A stretch of DNA of 64,000 bases from Thermoflexus hugenholtzii JAD2 (lineage in GTDB: Bacteria > Chloroflexota > Anaerolineae > Thermoflexales > Thermoflexaceae). The stretch lies in NCBI RefSeq assembly GCF_900187885.1, contig NZ_FYEK01000002.1, forward strand, positions 62,001 through 126,000, given 5' to 3'. The stretch's first letter is position 1, and every line of letters starts with the position of its first letter. Shown piece by piece: positions 7,456 through 15,774 of this stretch. Below the pieces are notes generated by a model. That model was not told the DNA's origin. It saw only the letters and a list, made by a program, of their open reading frames with translations, and made no database searches. The position numbers were made by a program, and so were the translations under genes.

Positions 7456-9270
7456 TCACCCGCGAACGAGGCGATCCACCACCATCACGATGAAAAACAG
7501 GAAGAGATAAGTGTTGGAGGCGTGATACAGCCGGCGGGCATGGGCCTTAGAGGGGTCCTGCCAGAGGCGAAGGGCCAGCAGCAGCAGCCAAGCGTTCAGC
7601 AAGAGGGCGCCGGCCAGATACATCCAGCCCATTGCCCGGATCAGGAAAGGCACGAGCCCGAGGGCCATCAGGATCCCCGTGTAGATCAGCGCCTGGAGGG
7701 CCGCCGGGCGCGCGCCGGTGACCACCGGCAGCATCGGGATCCCCGCCTCCCGGTAATCCCGCTCGGTCAGGATGGCGAAGGCCCAGGTATGGGGCGGCGT
7801 CCAGAAGAAGATCAACGCGAAAAGGAAAAGGGCCATCGGATCCACGCGGCCGGTGATCGCCGCCCAGCCCACCAGCGGCGCGAACCCTCCCGCCGCCCCG
7901 CCGATCACGATGTTCTGAGAGGTCCACCGCTTGAGGATCATCGTGTAGATCCCCACATACCAGATCCAGCCGGCCAGGGCCAGCCCTGCCGCCGTGGCGT
8001 TGACGAAGGTCCACAGCAGGAGCAATCCGAGAGCGGAGAAGAGCAAGGCCACCGCCGCGGCCTCCCGTCGGCCGATGCGTCCCGCCGGGATCGGGCGACG
8101 GGCGGTGCGGTGCATCCGCTGGTCCAGGTCCGCATCCCACACGTTGTTCATGGCGTTGGCCCCGCCGGAGATCAGGAACCCTCCCAGCAGGGTGTAGATG
8201 AAGGTGAGGATGGGGGGCAATCCGCCCTGGGCAATCAGCATCGCCCCGGCCGTGGTCACCAGCAGCAGGGCCACGATCCCCGGCTTGGTGAGGGTGAAAT
8301 AAGGCTCCCAGATGTGACGCAGCCGCACGGTTTCCTGAAGCGTCGGCTCGGCCCACTGGGCTTCCCCCAGCGCCCAGGCCCAGGCGACTACGACAGCGGC
8401 CCAAATGGCCGTCGCCAGCCCGAGGTGCAGGGTGTTCAGCAGAGCGGGGAACCCCATCCACAGGTTGATGGCCCCCAGCCCCATCTGAAGCACATACAGG
8501 ACACCGGCCGCCAGCATCCAGCGGAAGATCCCGCGGGGGATCCCGGACCAGGCGGCCAAGCGCACCACAAGCCATGCGAAGGCCACCCCCACGCCCAGGG
8601 CGACCAGCCGGTGGAGCATGTGGACCCGGCCGAGCAGATCCCCGGGCCAGATCGTCCAGCCTTCACAGAAGGGCCAAGACGAACACGCCCAGGAGGCGCC
8701 GCTCCCCGTCACCGTGGCCCCCACCAGCGTCAGGGCGAACAACGCCAGTCCGATCATCCCAATGGCGCGCACCGCGGCGGCCGCAGGCTGGATCGCCGCG
8801 AGATCGCGATGGGGAGGGCGCGCCGCCCAGGGGGCGAAGGCGCGGGTGGCGGCCACGAGGGTGAGGGTGAGGATAATGAGGGCCATGGCCAGGTGCACGG
8901 CCACGATTGTGGGGGGAAGCTCCAGGATCACTGTCAGCCCGCCCAGAAGGGCCTGACCGAAAACCAGCCCCAGGGCCCAGAAGAGGGGCCGATACAGGGC
9001 CGGCTGGCGTTCCCGTCGCCAGGCGAGGAACGCCGAGAGGAAAAGCAACGGCGTGACGCTGGCGGCCAGCAACCGGTGGATCCATTCCAACCATGCGGCG
9101 ACGTCCTCAATCGGGGGGAAAAGCCGGCCGTAACACAACGGCCAGTCCGGGCAACCGAGGCCGGACCCCGTGCTGCGCACCAGAGCGCCCCAAGCCGTCA
9201 ACAGGCCGATAACCAGAGCCGTGAGGACCAGCAACACCCGCACGCCCTTACCGCTTTTCCCATTCGCCAT
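7456..9270 (-). CDS. Fused heme A synthase (CtaA/COX15) and heme O synthase (CtaB)
   Basis: 604 residues from the ATG at 9270, which follows GGAGG by a good spacing; a longer frame upstream lacks a ribosome binding site. The N-terminal half (about 1-310) is CtaA-like and multi-membrane-spanning, with two cysteine-pair loops, CPDWPLC and CSSWPFC, as in type heme A synthases. The C-terminal half (about 320-604) is a UbiA-type farnesyltransferase with the allylic-diphosphate site NNVWDADLDQRM (N-x3-D-x3-D type). CtaB farnesylates protoheme IX to heme O and CtaA oxidises heme O to heme A for cytochrome oxidase. Fusion would couple the two steps. No oxidase subunit genes are adjacent. Confidence 0.93.
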   Translation of the reverse strand: MANGKSGKGVRVLLVLTALVIGLLTAWGALVRSTGSGLGCPDWPLCYGRLFPPIEDVAAWLEWIHRLLAASVTPLLFLSAFLAWRRERQPALYRPLFWALGLVFGQALLGGLTVILELPPTIVAVHLAMALIILTLTLVAATRAFAPWAARPPHRDLAAIQPAAAAVRAIGMIGLALFALTLVGATVTGSGASWACSSWPFCEGWTIWPGDLLGRVHMLHRLVALGVGVAFAWLVVRLAAWSGIPRGIFRWMLAAGVLYVLQMGLGAINLWMGFPALLNTLHLGLATAIWAAVVVAWAWALGEAQWAEPTLQETVRLRHIWEPYFTLTKPGIVALLLVTTAGAMLIAQGGLPPILTFIYTLLGGFLISGGANAMNNVWDADLDQRMHRTARRPIPAGRIGRREAAAVALLFSALGLLLLWTFVNATAAGLALAGWIWYVGIYTMILKRWTSQNIVIGGAAGGFAPLVGWAAITGRVDPMALFLFALIFFWTPPHTWAFAILTERDYREAGIPMLPVVTGARPAALQALIYTGILMALGLVPFLIRAMGWMYLAGALLLNAWLLLLALRLWQDPSKAHARRLYHASNTYLFLFFIVMVVDRLVRG

Positions 9271-9440
9271 CTGAAGCCTCCACACGCATCCGGCCAGCGC
9301 GGGCCGGGATCCGTTCGAACGTTGGGGATGATGCTTATCTCCAATGATAGCCGGAGACCTACGGGCCCCCAAATCCGCACATCATGGATTATGAACCCTG
9401 GGCTCCACTTTCACGGGATGCAAAAGGAACATGTCGCTCC

Positions 9441-9511
9441 TGGTGGGAGGGGCTTTCACCCCAAATCCCAGTCTTTGACGACGTAAGGGTCGCGGCGGAA
9501 GCCGCTTCTAC
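9441..9511. repeat. Interspersed palindromic repeat, copy 1
   Basis: Two conserved blocks lie in the gap between the GT2 gene and the CtaA-CtaB gene. One is a GGTGGGAGGGGCTTTCACCC-type block (9441-9462). The other is GGTCGCGGCGGAAGCCGCT (9488 onward), which contains the hairpin GCGGC-GGAA-GCCGC. Both blocks recur, in the opposite order, at 48303-48360. The rest of the 250-base gap (9271-9524) holds nothing I recognise. Confidence 0.6.
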
Positions 9512-9524
9512 CGACAAGAGAGGA

Positions 9525-10520
9525 TCACTGGGAAAGGCCGGTGGAGCCCCGGAGGCGGCGGAGGCCGCGTCGGTGACGCCAGCGCCACCAGACCCCCACC
9601 GGATATCCGCACATCTTCGCGATGTCCCCCCAGACCCGGATCAGCGGTACCCACCCCAGCATCCGGATCCGATCCTCCCAAGGGTAGCCCTCCCAGAGCC
9701 GGAAAAGCCTCCGGTAAGGGGTTCGCAGATACAGCGCGCCCCCGAGGAGATACCCCAGGGCGAACAGTGGATGCACCCCCAGGCTGAGCCCGGCCAGCAA
9801 CGGGACCAGACCCAGATAAGTGCCGTAGCGGATGGCATGGCGCAGCCGCCACAGGTCCGCCTTCCCATCCCCCCGCGCATATCGGTAATACTGCACAAAG
9901 AAGGCCCGCATGGTCGGCCGGGGGCGGAAATAAACCACCGCCTCGGGGACGAAGGCGAAGGGACCGAAACGCTCATAGAGGGCGAAGTCAAAGATCAGAT
10001 CCTCGCAGTAATCCAGCCACTCGGGGTAGCCGCCCACCGCCTCCCAGGCGGACTTCCGGAAGGCCACGGAACGGCTGGAGGGCCAGAACCGCTCCGGCCG
10101 GATGTCCCGCAGCTCGGGCAGCACCGTGGCCGCCATGGCCACCTCAAAAGGCGTTCGGGGATCCGGCAGGAAGAAGCCGGCCGCGACCATGGTCTCCGGC
10201 CGCTCGCGGAAGGGGCGGAGCAGGTGACGCAGCCAGTCCGGGTGCAGGCGCACCCCCGCATCGGTCACGGCGATGATCTCCCCCCGGGCGGCGGCAATCG
10301 CCCGGTTGCGCCCCTGGGCGATGTTGGCCCCCGGGGCCTCGATCACCCGCAGGGGCAGCCGCCGCTCCGCCCGCAGGCGCTCCAGGGTTCCATCCGTGGA
10401 TCCTCCATCGGCGATGACCACCTCGTCGGGCAGATGGGATTGCGCCGCCAGGGAATCCAGGAGCTCCTGGATGGAAGCGACTTCGTTTTTGACCGTGGCG
10501 ATCACGGAGACCATCGCCAT
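9525..10520 (-). CDS. Glycosyltransferase family 2
   Basis: 331 residues from the ATG at 10520, just after the plsX stop. The frame extends further upstream inside plsX, but the family N terminus (V-S-V-I-A-T-V-K-N-E) begins here. GT-A fold markers are present: IADGGSTDGT and the later VTDAGVRLHPDWL, which carries the D-x-D-like metal/nucleotide site. It has a C-terminal hydrophobic region (about 230-300) with transmembrane character. Acceptor and donor are unknown. It is co-directional with plsX, meaB and the mutase subunit, 25 bases after plsX, so probably in the same transcript. Confidence 0.85.
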   Translation of the reverse strand: MAMVSVIATVKNEVASIQELLDSLAAQSHLPDEVVIADGGSTDGTLERLRAERRLPLRVIEAPGANIAQGRNRAIAAARGEIIAVTDAGVRLHPDWLRHLLRPFRERPETMVAAGFFLPDPRTPFEVAMAATVLPELRDIRPERFWPSSRSVAFRKSAWEAVGGYPEWLDYCEDLIFDFALYERFGPFAFVPEAVVYFRPRPTMRAFFVQYYRYARGDGKADLWRLRHAIRYGTYLGLVPLLAGLSLGVHPLFALGYLLGGALYLRTPYRRLFRLWEGYPWEDRIRMLGWVPLIRVWGDIAKMCGYPVGVWWRWRHRRGLRRLRGSTGLSQ

Positions 10521-10545
10521 GAACGACAACCCCACGGTCTTTCGT

Positions 10546-11613
10546 TCAGTGGACGGCTGCTTCCAGCGAGGCGGAAGCCTGAAGGGCGGTGAGGCCTTCC
10601 CGGATAGCGTCCAGCATCCGGCCGCGCACAGCCCGGACGGCAGCGTGAATCGCGTTCTTGACGGCTTTGGCGTCGGAGCGGCCATGCCCGATCACCACCA
10701 CGCCGTCCACCCCCAGGAGGGGCGCCCCCCCATACTCCCGGTAATCCAGACGGCGGAGGATCTCCCGAAGACTGGGGAGCAACAACAGCAGGCCGGGGGC
10801 GGCCAGAAGCAGCCCCGGCAACGCCATCGCCAGCCCCACGCGGTCCAGGGCGCCGTCGGTCAGCTGGGCCTTGAGGAAACGAACCAGGAAGGCGACGAAC
10901 CCCTCCGTGTGTTTGACCACCACGTTGCCGGTGAAGCCGTCCGTCACCACCACATCGGCCGCTCCCCGGGGGATGTCCTTCCCCTCGACGTTGCCGATGA
11001 AGTTCAGCCCGCTGGCCTCCAGACGGCGGTAGGCTTCCCGGACCAGGATGGAGCCCTTGCCCGGCTCCTCCCCGTTGGAGAGGATCCCTACCCGGGGGCG
11101 GGGCCACCCCAGCACCCGCTCGGCGTAGACCACGCCCATCATGGCGAACTGCACCAGGTGCTCCGGCTTCGGATCGGTGTTGGCGCCGATATCGAGCAGC
11201 AGGCAATGGCCGCGGAGGGTGGGATAGAGGGTGGCCAGCGCCGGCCGGTCGATGCCGGGGATCCGTCCCAGGTGGAAGAGAGCCGCCGCCATCACCGCCC
11301 CGGTGTTCCCCATCGAGACGAAGGCGTCCGCCTCCCCGGCGCGCACGAGCCGCATCCCCACTACCATGGAGGAGTCCCGTTTCGCTTTCACGGCGATGGT
11401 GTGTTCATGCATCTCCACAACCTGAGAGGCGTGGACGATGGAGAGCGGGAGGCCGGCTGCACGGCGGCCCAGCGCCGCCCGGAGGCGGTCCTCCGGGCCG
11501 ATCAGGAGGATGTGGAGATCCGGGATCTCCCGCAGCGCCCGCAGGGCACCTTCCACCGGAACCTGAGGGGCGTGATCACCCCCCATGGCATCCAGCGCGA
11601 TCCGCACGGTCAT
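10546..11613 (-). CDS. plsX: Phosphate acyltransferase PlsX
   Basis: 355 residues, typical for PlsX. It converts acyl-ACP and phosphate to acyl-phosphate, the first step of glycerolipid synthesis with PlsY. Family signatures: IALDAMGGDHAP at the N terminus, F-V-S-M-G-N-T-G-A-V in the middle, L-L-D-I-G-A-N-T-D, LSNGEEPGKG and VTDGFTGNVVVK. It is cytosolic or peripherally membrane-associated. The gene lies between meaB (18 bases upstream) and a GT2 gene (25 bases downstream). The usual neighbours rpmF/fabH/acpP are absent. Confidence 0.95.
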   Translation of the reverse strand: MTVRIALDAMGGDHAPQVPVEGALRALREIPDLHILLIGPEDRLRAALGRRAAGLPLSIVHASQVVEMHEHTIAVKAKRDSSMVVGMRLVRAGEADAFVSMGNTGAVMAAALFHLGRIPGIDRPALATLYPTLRGHCLLLDIGANTDPKPEHLVQFAMMGVVYAERVLGWPRPRVGILSNGEEPGKGSILVREAYRRLEASGLNFIGNVEGKDIPRGAADVVVTDGFTGNVVVKHTEGFVAFLVRFLKAQLTDGALDRVGLAMALPGLLLAAPGLLLLLPSLREILRRLDYREYGGAPLLGVDGVVVIGHGRSDAKAVKNAIHAAVRAVRGRMLDAIREGLTALQASASLEAAVH

Positions 11614-11631
11614 GGTTGGAGGCTACCTCCC

Positions 11632-12630
11632 TTATCCCAGGCCTTCCAGGAGTTGCTCGACAGCGGTGGAGAAATCGATCTCCCGGCGCACGAGCTGATC
11701 CACCAGACCATCCAGACGGGCACGGCCCACCCGCTGGGCGATGCGGGCCCATAACCGTTCGCGGACTCGGGCGGCCAGTTCCTCCGCTACGCGCCGCCGG
11801 CGCCGAGCCTCCCCTTCCCCACTCTGCTCCAGATACACGCGATGGCGCTCGATCGCCTCCACCAGCTCCGGGATCCCCTGGCCGGAGAGGGCGACGGTCT
11901 GCAGGATCGGAGGGGTCCAGCCCTCGGTGGCCGGCTCCACCCGCTGGATGGCCATCGTCTGTCCGTGGTGGCGGATGACGGCGGGCTGGCCCAGGGAGAG
12001 CATCGAGCGCAGGATGTGCAGGGTGGCGGCCGCGCCTTCCCGATCCGCCTTGTTGACCACTAGGATGTCCGCGATCTCCAAAATACCCGCTTTGATTGCC
12101 TGGATGTCATCCCCCAGGCCGGGAGCCTGCACCACGACCACCGTGTCGGCTGCACGGGCGATGTCCACTTCCACCTGGCCCGCCCCCACCGTCTCGACCA
12201 AGATCCGCTGGAAGCCCACCGCATCCAGGGCCCGGAGGACCTCTTGGGTCGCTCGAGCCAGCCCACCCAGGCTGCCCCGAGTGGCCATGCTCCGGATGAA
12301 AACCCCGGGGTCCATGGCCACATCCTGCATCCGGATACGGTCCCCCAGCAGGGCGCCGCCGGTGAAAGGGCTGGTGGGGTCCACGGCGATGATCCCCACC
12401 GTCTCTCCTCGGTCCCGATAGGCCCGGGCCAGGGCGTTCACCAGCGTGCTCTTCCCAGAGCCGGGGGGGCCGGTGATCCCAATCACATAGGCGTTCCCGG
12501 TGTAAGGGAAAAGATGGGCGCTCAGCCGGGCCGCCGCCTCCCCGCCTTCCTCCAGCAGGGAGAGCATCCGCGCCAGCGCCCGGCGGTCCCCCGCCCGGGC
12601 GCGTTCGAAGAGAGCGATCGGATCTCCCAT
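11632..12630 (-). CDS. meaB: Methylmalonyl-CoA mutase-associated GTPase MeaB (ArgK family)
   Basis: 332 residues. The G3E P-loop GTPase shows G-I-T-G-P-P-G-S-G-K-S-T (Walker A), AVDPTSPFTGGALLGDR (switch region), VETVGAGQ(S/V) and VVNKAD (the N-K-x-D base-recognition motif). MeaB protects and reloads B12-dependent methylmalonyl-CoA mutase. It sits directly downstream of the mutase B12-binding subunit (18 bases apart), which is the usual pairing. The catalytic large mutase subunit is not in this window. Confidence 0.95.
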   Translation of the reverse strand: MGDPIALFERARAGDRRALARMLSLLEEGGEAAARLSAHLFPYTGNAYVIGITGPPGSGKSTLVNALARAYRDRGETVGIIAVDPTSPFTGGALLGDRIRMQDVAMDPGVFIRSMATRGSLGGLARATQEVLRALDAVGFQRILVETVGAGQVEVDIARAADTVVVVQAPGLGDDIQAIKAGILEIADILVVNKADREGAAATLHILRSMLSLGQPAVIRHHGQTMAIQRVEPATEGWTPPILQTVALSGQGIPELVEAIERHRVYLEQSGEGEARRRRRVAEELAARVRERLWARIAQRVGRARLDGLVDQLVRREIDFSTAVEQLLEGLG

Positions 12631-12648
12631 GGAAGGCTTCGCTCCTGC

Positions 12649-13086
12649 TCAGGGTGCCACCGGCTCTCCGGCCGCCTTCAAATCCTCCGGCCGGATGCCG
12701 AAGTGATCGCAGATGAACCGCACGATGGCCTCGGTGCTGGTCCCCGGCCCGAATACCTCGTGGATGCCGGCAGCCTTGAGGGCCGGCACGTCTTCCTCCG
12801 GGATGATGCCCCCGGCGATGACCAGCACATCGTCCAGGCCGCGCTTGCGCAGCTCCTCCACCACACGGGGGAGCAACGTCATGTGGGCGCCGGAGAGGAT
12901 CGAGAGGCCGACCACATCCACGTCTTCCTGCAGAGCGGCCTCAGCGATCATCTCGGGGGTCTGGCGCAACCCGGTGTAAATGACCTCGAACCCTGCGTCC
13001 CGGAGGGCCCGGGCGACTACCTTGGCCCCCCGATCATGCCCGTCCAGCCCCGGCTTGGCGATCAACACGCGGATCTTGCGTCCCAT
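12649..13086 (-). CDS. Methylmalonyl-CoA mutase, B12-binding (small/C-terminal) subunit
   Basis: 145 residues from the ATG at 13086, with a GAGGCGG upstream; the frame can be extended 16 codons without support. It is a single cobalamin-binding domain: D-G-H-D-R-G supplies the His that ligates cobalt (D-x-H-x-x-G). S-I-L-S-G-A-H and AGGIIPEED complete the B12 site. In Archaea and many Chloroflexota and Actinobacteria the mutase is split into a catalytic subunit and this stand-alone B12 subunit. Together with MeaB it supports propionyl-CoA/succinyl-CoA interconversion. Confidence 0.92.
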   Translation of the reverse strand: MGRKIRVLIAKPGLDGHDRGAKVVARALRDAGFEVIYTGLRQTPEMIAEAALQEDVDVVGLSILSGAHMTLLPRVVEELRKRGLDDVLVIAGGIIPEEDVPALKAAGIHEVFGPGTSTEAIVRFICDHFGIRPEDLKAAGEPVAP

Positions 13087-13155
13087 GGTCCGCCTCGCCC
13101 GATGGGATGGATCCCCGTTTCCATTGTAACGCAAGGGGGAGCCGGGAGTTCACCG

Positions 13156-13887
13156 CTACGGAGCAAGCCGGACCCCGTGGGGCCCGGAGGAGGGGAAGGG
13201 ATGGGCGATGAGGATCAGGCGGTGGGAATTGCTCCAGGGTGGCCAGCAGGTGACGAGGGTCAGCCGCTCCTCGACCGTCGGCTGGATCCAGCGGGCGTTG
13301 GCCTCCCGGACGGCGAGTGGCTGGTCCCGCTCCGGGAGGATGTGGCGTTCGACGATCTCGTATTCCCACACGCCGCCGACCGCATCGATCCGGATGCGCG
13401 CCCCAAGGGGGAGCTCAGCCAGACGTCGGAAGACCGCGCCGGCGATGTTGTGGTGTCCGTTGAGCACCAGGTTCCCGATCTCCCCAACCCGGGCCGAGGT
13501 CGGGATCCAGCCGGCTGCTGGCGCGTCGGGAGCGAGCCATTCCCGGTAGCGGCGCCCCGCTATGACGACGATCCGCGACGGCGCAACTCGCACGGGCGCG
13601 TCCAGGCCGATGGCGGGGACCGTGATCCACAAGGGGACTCCACGGGCCGGCGTCTCCGGAGGCGAAAACGTCGGCGCTTGGGGCCACGCCGTCCACCAGG
13701 ATACCGAGGATGGAGCGGACCCGACCTCCGGCGCCGGCACGCCGGCAAGCGGTGCGGATCCCTCCTGGCTCGCCTTCGTCATCCCCGGCAGCACGCCCGA
13801 GCAACACGGATCCCGGATCGAGCCGGGCAACGGCCCGAGGATCAGCGTCAGCGCCAGGGCCCATGCGCCCCACTCCGGGCCGGGCAT
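13156..13887 (-). CDS. Sortase
   Basis: 243 residues from the ATG at 13887, with GGGGAGG seven bases upstream; a much longer frame upstream is only a shadow of the neighbouring gene. There is an N-terminal membrane anchor (about residues 8-20) and a Pro-rich linker (about 45-85), then the sortase beta barrel. Catalytic residues visible: His145/146 in N-G-H-H-N, Cys214 in T-L-V-T-C, and Arg223 in N-S-H-R-L-I-L. Sortases are extracytoplasmic transpeptidases that cut a sorting signal and attach the protein to an amino acceptor. The gene lies 32 bases after a protein that ends in a sorting-signal-like tail, its probable dedicated substrate. Confidence 0.9.
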   Translation of the reverse strand: MPGPEWGAWALALTLILGPLPGSIRDPCCSGVLPGMTKASQEGSAPLAGVPAPEVGSAPSSVSWWTAWPQAPTFSPPETPARGVPLWITVPAIGLDAPVRVAPSRIVVIAGRRYREWLAPDAPAAGWIPTSARVGEIGNLVLNGHHNIAGAVFRRLAELPLGARIRIDAVGGVWEYEIVERHILPERDQPLAVREANARWIQPTVEERLTLVTCWPPWSNSHRLILIAHPFPSSGPHGVRLAP

Positions 13888-13919
13888 CCGGCATCCTCCC
13901 CGGTGGCCGGATGAAGCGC

Positions 13920-14711
13920 CTATCGCCGGGCCCACGAGGGGGAGCGCAACCCAAGGATCAGAAGGCCGCCGGCGATCCCCAGGACGATGGCCGTCGGGAA
14001 CGGACGGGAAGGCTCCCCAGATCCCCCGGTGGGCCCCAGCAGCTCCCCATCCAGCGGCTCCGTGGGACGTGGAGTGGGGGAAAGCGGCATGGGCAAGGGA
14101 GGGACGGCTGTGGCGGGAACCGGATCGGTGGGCGTCGGAGTGGGAGTCTCCGTGGGAGATGGAGTCGGTGTCGCGGTGGCTGTGGGCGTGGGGGAGGGGG
14201 GCGGCTGCTCGGCGATGCAGAAGATGTCCCATGGATGGCCGGGGCCGATCACCCCCAGGAGGTTCGTCCCGGCCCGGGCGTCGGCTTCGGTGGGATAGAC
14301 CTCCAGGGCCAGATCCACATGCATCTCGAAGAACCCGGCGGGCCAGGTCTCCCACGCCGGGTAGATCACCTGGAGCGGATAATCTCCCCCCTGGAGGACC
14401 TCCCAGCGCTGGACCATCTGGCGGCCCCCGCCATCGGGGATCACGAAATCCAGCTGCACGAAGCCGCGGAGCCAGCGGCTGCCCACGTTGCTCACCGTGA
14501 TCGTATCGAGATCCGAGCCATCGGGGCAGAGCGCATAGGTCTGAGGCACCGTCAGGACGATATCACTGATATCGGGGTCGTCCTCATGGTCCGCCCGGGT
14601 CAGCAAGGCTCCCCCGCTCAGTGCAAGAAACACGAGGAAGAGCGGGAAGATCCCGCGCGCCAGCCCTCGGAAGCCCCGGAGCGCCCGGGCCCATCGGTGT
14701 AGATGAGGCAT
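13920..14711 (-). CDS. Exported protein with sortase-type C-terminal sorting signal
   Basis: 263 residues. A signal peptide occupies about residues 18-40. Residues 45-165 form an unrecognised mostly beta domain with two cysteines (62 and 165) that could pair. Residues 170-218 are a Pro/Thr stalk. The C terminus has the layout of a sortase substrate: L-L-G-P-T-G-G (224-230), a hydrophobic helix (about 241-255) and a basic tail ending A-R-R. The motif is a variant of LPxTG (LGPTG). It is followed on the same strand by the sortase gene. A strong GGAGGTGATC ribosome binding site precedes the ATG. Confidence 0.75.
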   Translation of the reverse strand: MPHLHRWARALRGFRGLARGIFPLFLVFLALSGGALLTRADHEDDPDISDIVLTVPQTYALCPDGSDLDTITVSNVGSRWLRGFVQLDFVIPDGGGRQMVQRWEVLQGGDYPLQVIYPAWETWPAGFFEMHVDLALEVYPTEADARAGTNLLGVIGPGHPWDIFCIAEQPPPSPTPTATATPTPSPTETPTPTPTDPVPATAVPPLPMPLSPTPRPTEPLDGELLGPTGGSGEPSRPFPTAIVLGIAGGLLILGLRSPSWARR

Positions 14712-15258
14712 AGATCACCTCCAAGTTCGGAAATCAAGAGGCCCGGCCGGAGACCATCCCACCGGTCAGGCGCTGGGCTTTCCCCAAAGCGCAAAGAGGC
14801 CACAAAGCGGGATGTCTCCCGGAGCGTTCCCACGGCCCTCGAAATGACATCCCCGGATCCCCCGGACCGAGGGCCGCACGCGGATCGATGCCGGAGGTGC
14901 CAAGGGGTAAGCCAGCTTGAGGCTAAGAGAAAGAAGTTGGAAAAAAGTAATGAGTTTGTTATCTGCCGGATCCACCGCTCGACAGGCTATGGACGCTCTG
15001 GGCGCGCGGTCTCCGGGGTCGATCGACCTCCACAGCCGTCCCGCCCGCCTCGTGAAACCCCTTCTGTCAGATCTGGGGGGCGCCATGCGGTCACCGGGGC
15101 GGCCGGGAGCGCTTCTCAGCAGCTCCCCACCCAACATTACCATCGCCCGAGACGAAAGCGAGTCGGGCACCCTCCGGATGAATCGCAAGATCTTGAATGC
15201 CACCTGGGATGGCGGCGAAGGCCGGCTGTGGCGCTTCCTCACAAATTTCAAGTCCAGA
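14712..15258. other. Non-coding or decayed region
   Basis: No convincing intact gene. Open frames exist on both strands but none shows a recognisable domain or a good ribosome binding site. The right part (from about 14917) is in frame with the pseudogene that follows and may be its degraded N-terminal part. An AT-rich tract at 14925-14960 stands out against the GC-rich surroundings. Confidence 0.5.
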
Positions 15259-15648
15259 GATCCTTCAGGATCCACCTACCTCCCTACGGGCCTTGGGCAT
15301 CCAGCTCGGGTTTACCTGCAGGACCTGGGCAGCCCGACGGTGATCCTGGTGTAGCAGGATCCCGCACGGCCGGGACGGGCCCGGCTGGCCCTGTTCCTGA
15401 TCGGCCGTGGGGCACTGGTGGAGAAGTTCGCCCCACGGGTCCTCACCGCCACGACGGTGCGCGGGCGGCCGGCCCTGTGGGCGGAAGGGCCCGATCTCCT
15501 GCAGACCCGCTCCGGGGGCTGAACGCTGCAGCGTTTGGTGGAAGGAAACGTGCTCCTCTGGACCGAAGGGGAGGTCACCTACCGACTGGAGACCGATCCA
15601 GGGATGGAAGAAGCGGTGCGGATCGCGGAGTCCCTCGCGCCGCCGTAA
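15259..15648 (+). pseudogene. Pseudogene with two in-frame stops (anti-sigma/DUF4367-like C-terminal domain)
   Basis: Read in one frame (15259 to the TAA at 15646-15648) the sequence makes a coherent protein interrupted by TAG at 15352-15354 and TGA at 15520-15522. The pieces are YLPTGLGHPARVYLQDLG, then R-L-A-L-F-L-I-G-R-G-A-L-V-E-K, T-T-V-R-G-R-P-A-L-W-A-E-G, then R-L-V-E-G-N-V-L-L-W-T-E-G-E and a final EEAVRIAESL. The strand pattern (hydrophobic segment, R-G-R-P-A-L-W, then E-x-x-x-x-Y-R-L) resembles domains found at the C terminus of anti-sigma-like proteins; the family name is my inference. The TGA stands where a Trp (TGG) would fit. Its function is lost. Confidence 0.7.
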
Positions 15649-15774
15649 GAGTGGACCGCCTTCGCCGCACGAATTAGAATGAGCCTTGTGAGCCGAAACC
15701 CGGGGGTCCCGGGATGGGTTCTGGACCCATCTGGGAGCGCCTGGGTCCATCCTGAACCCTCCAGGAGGTGGTGG

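Noticed and set aside
6904-9486. 860-codon open frame on the plus strand
   Set aside because: It runs antisense through the deacetylase and the CtaA-CtaB fusion, is very rich in Pro/Gly/Arg/Gln, and has no domain. It is a shadow frame from high-GC codon use.
14120-14210. Pro/Thr-coding tract as a DNA tandem repeat
   Set aside because: The repetition reflects the P-T-P-T protein linker of the sortase substrate rather than a conserved nucleotide unit.
15520-15522. TGA as a possible selenocysteine or recoded codon
   Set aside because: A TAG lies in the same frame upstream, no SECIS-like hairpin was noticed, and the position fits Trp, so pseudogenisation is simpler.
14703-15677. 324-codon open frame on the plus strand
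   Set aside because: Composition is that of a shadow frame, and the true coding signal in its right half is in a different frame (the pseudogene with TAG and TGA).
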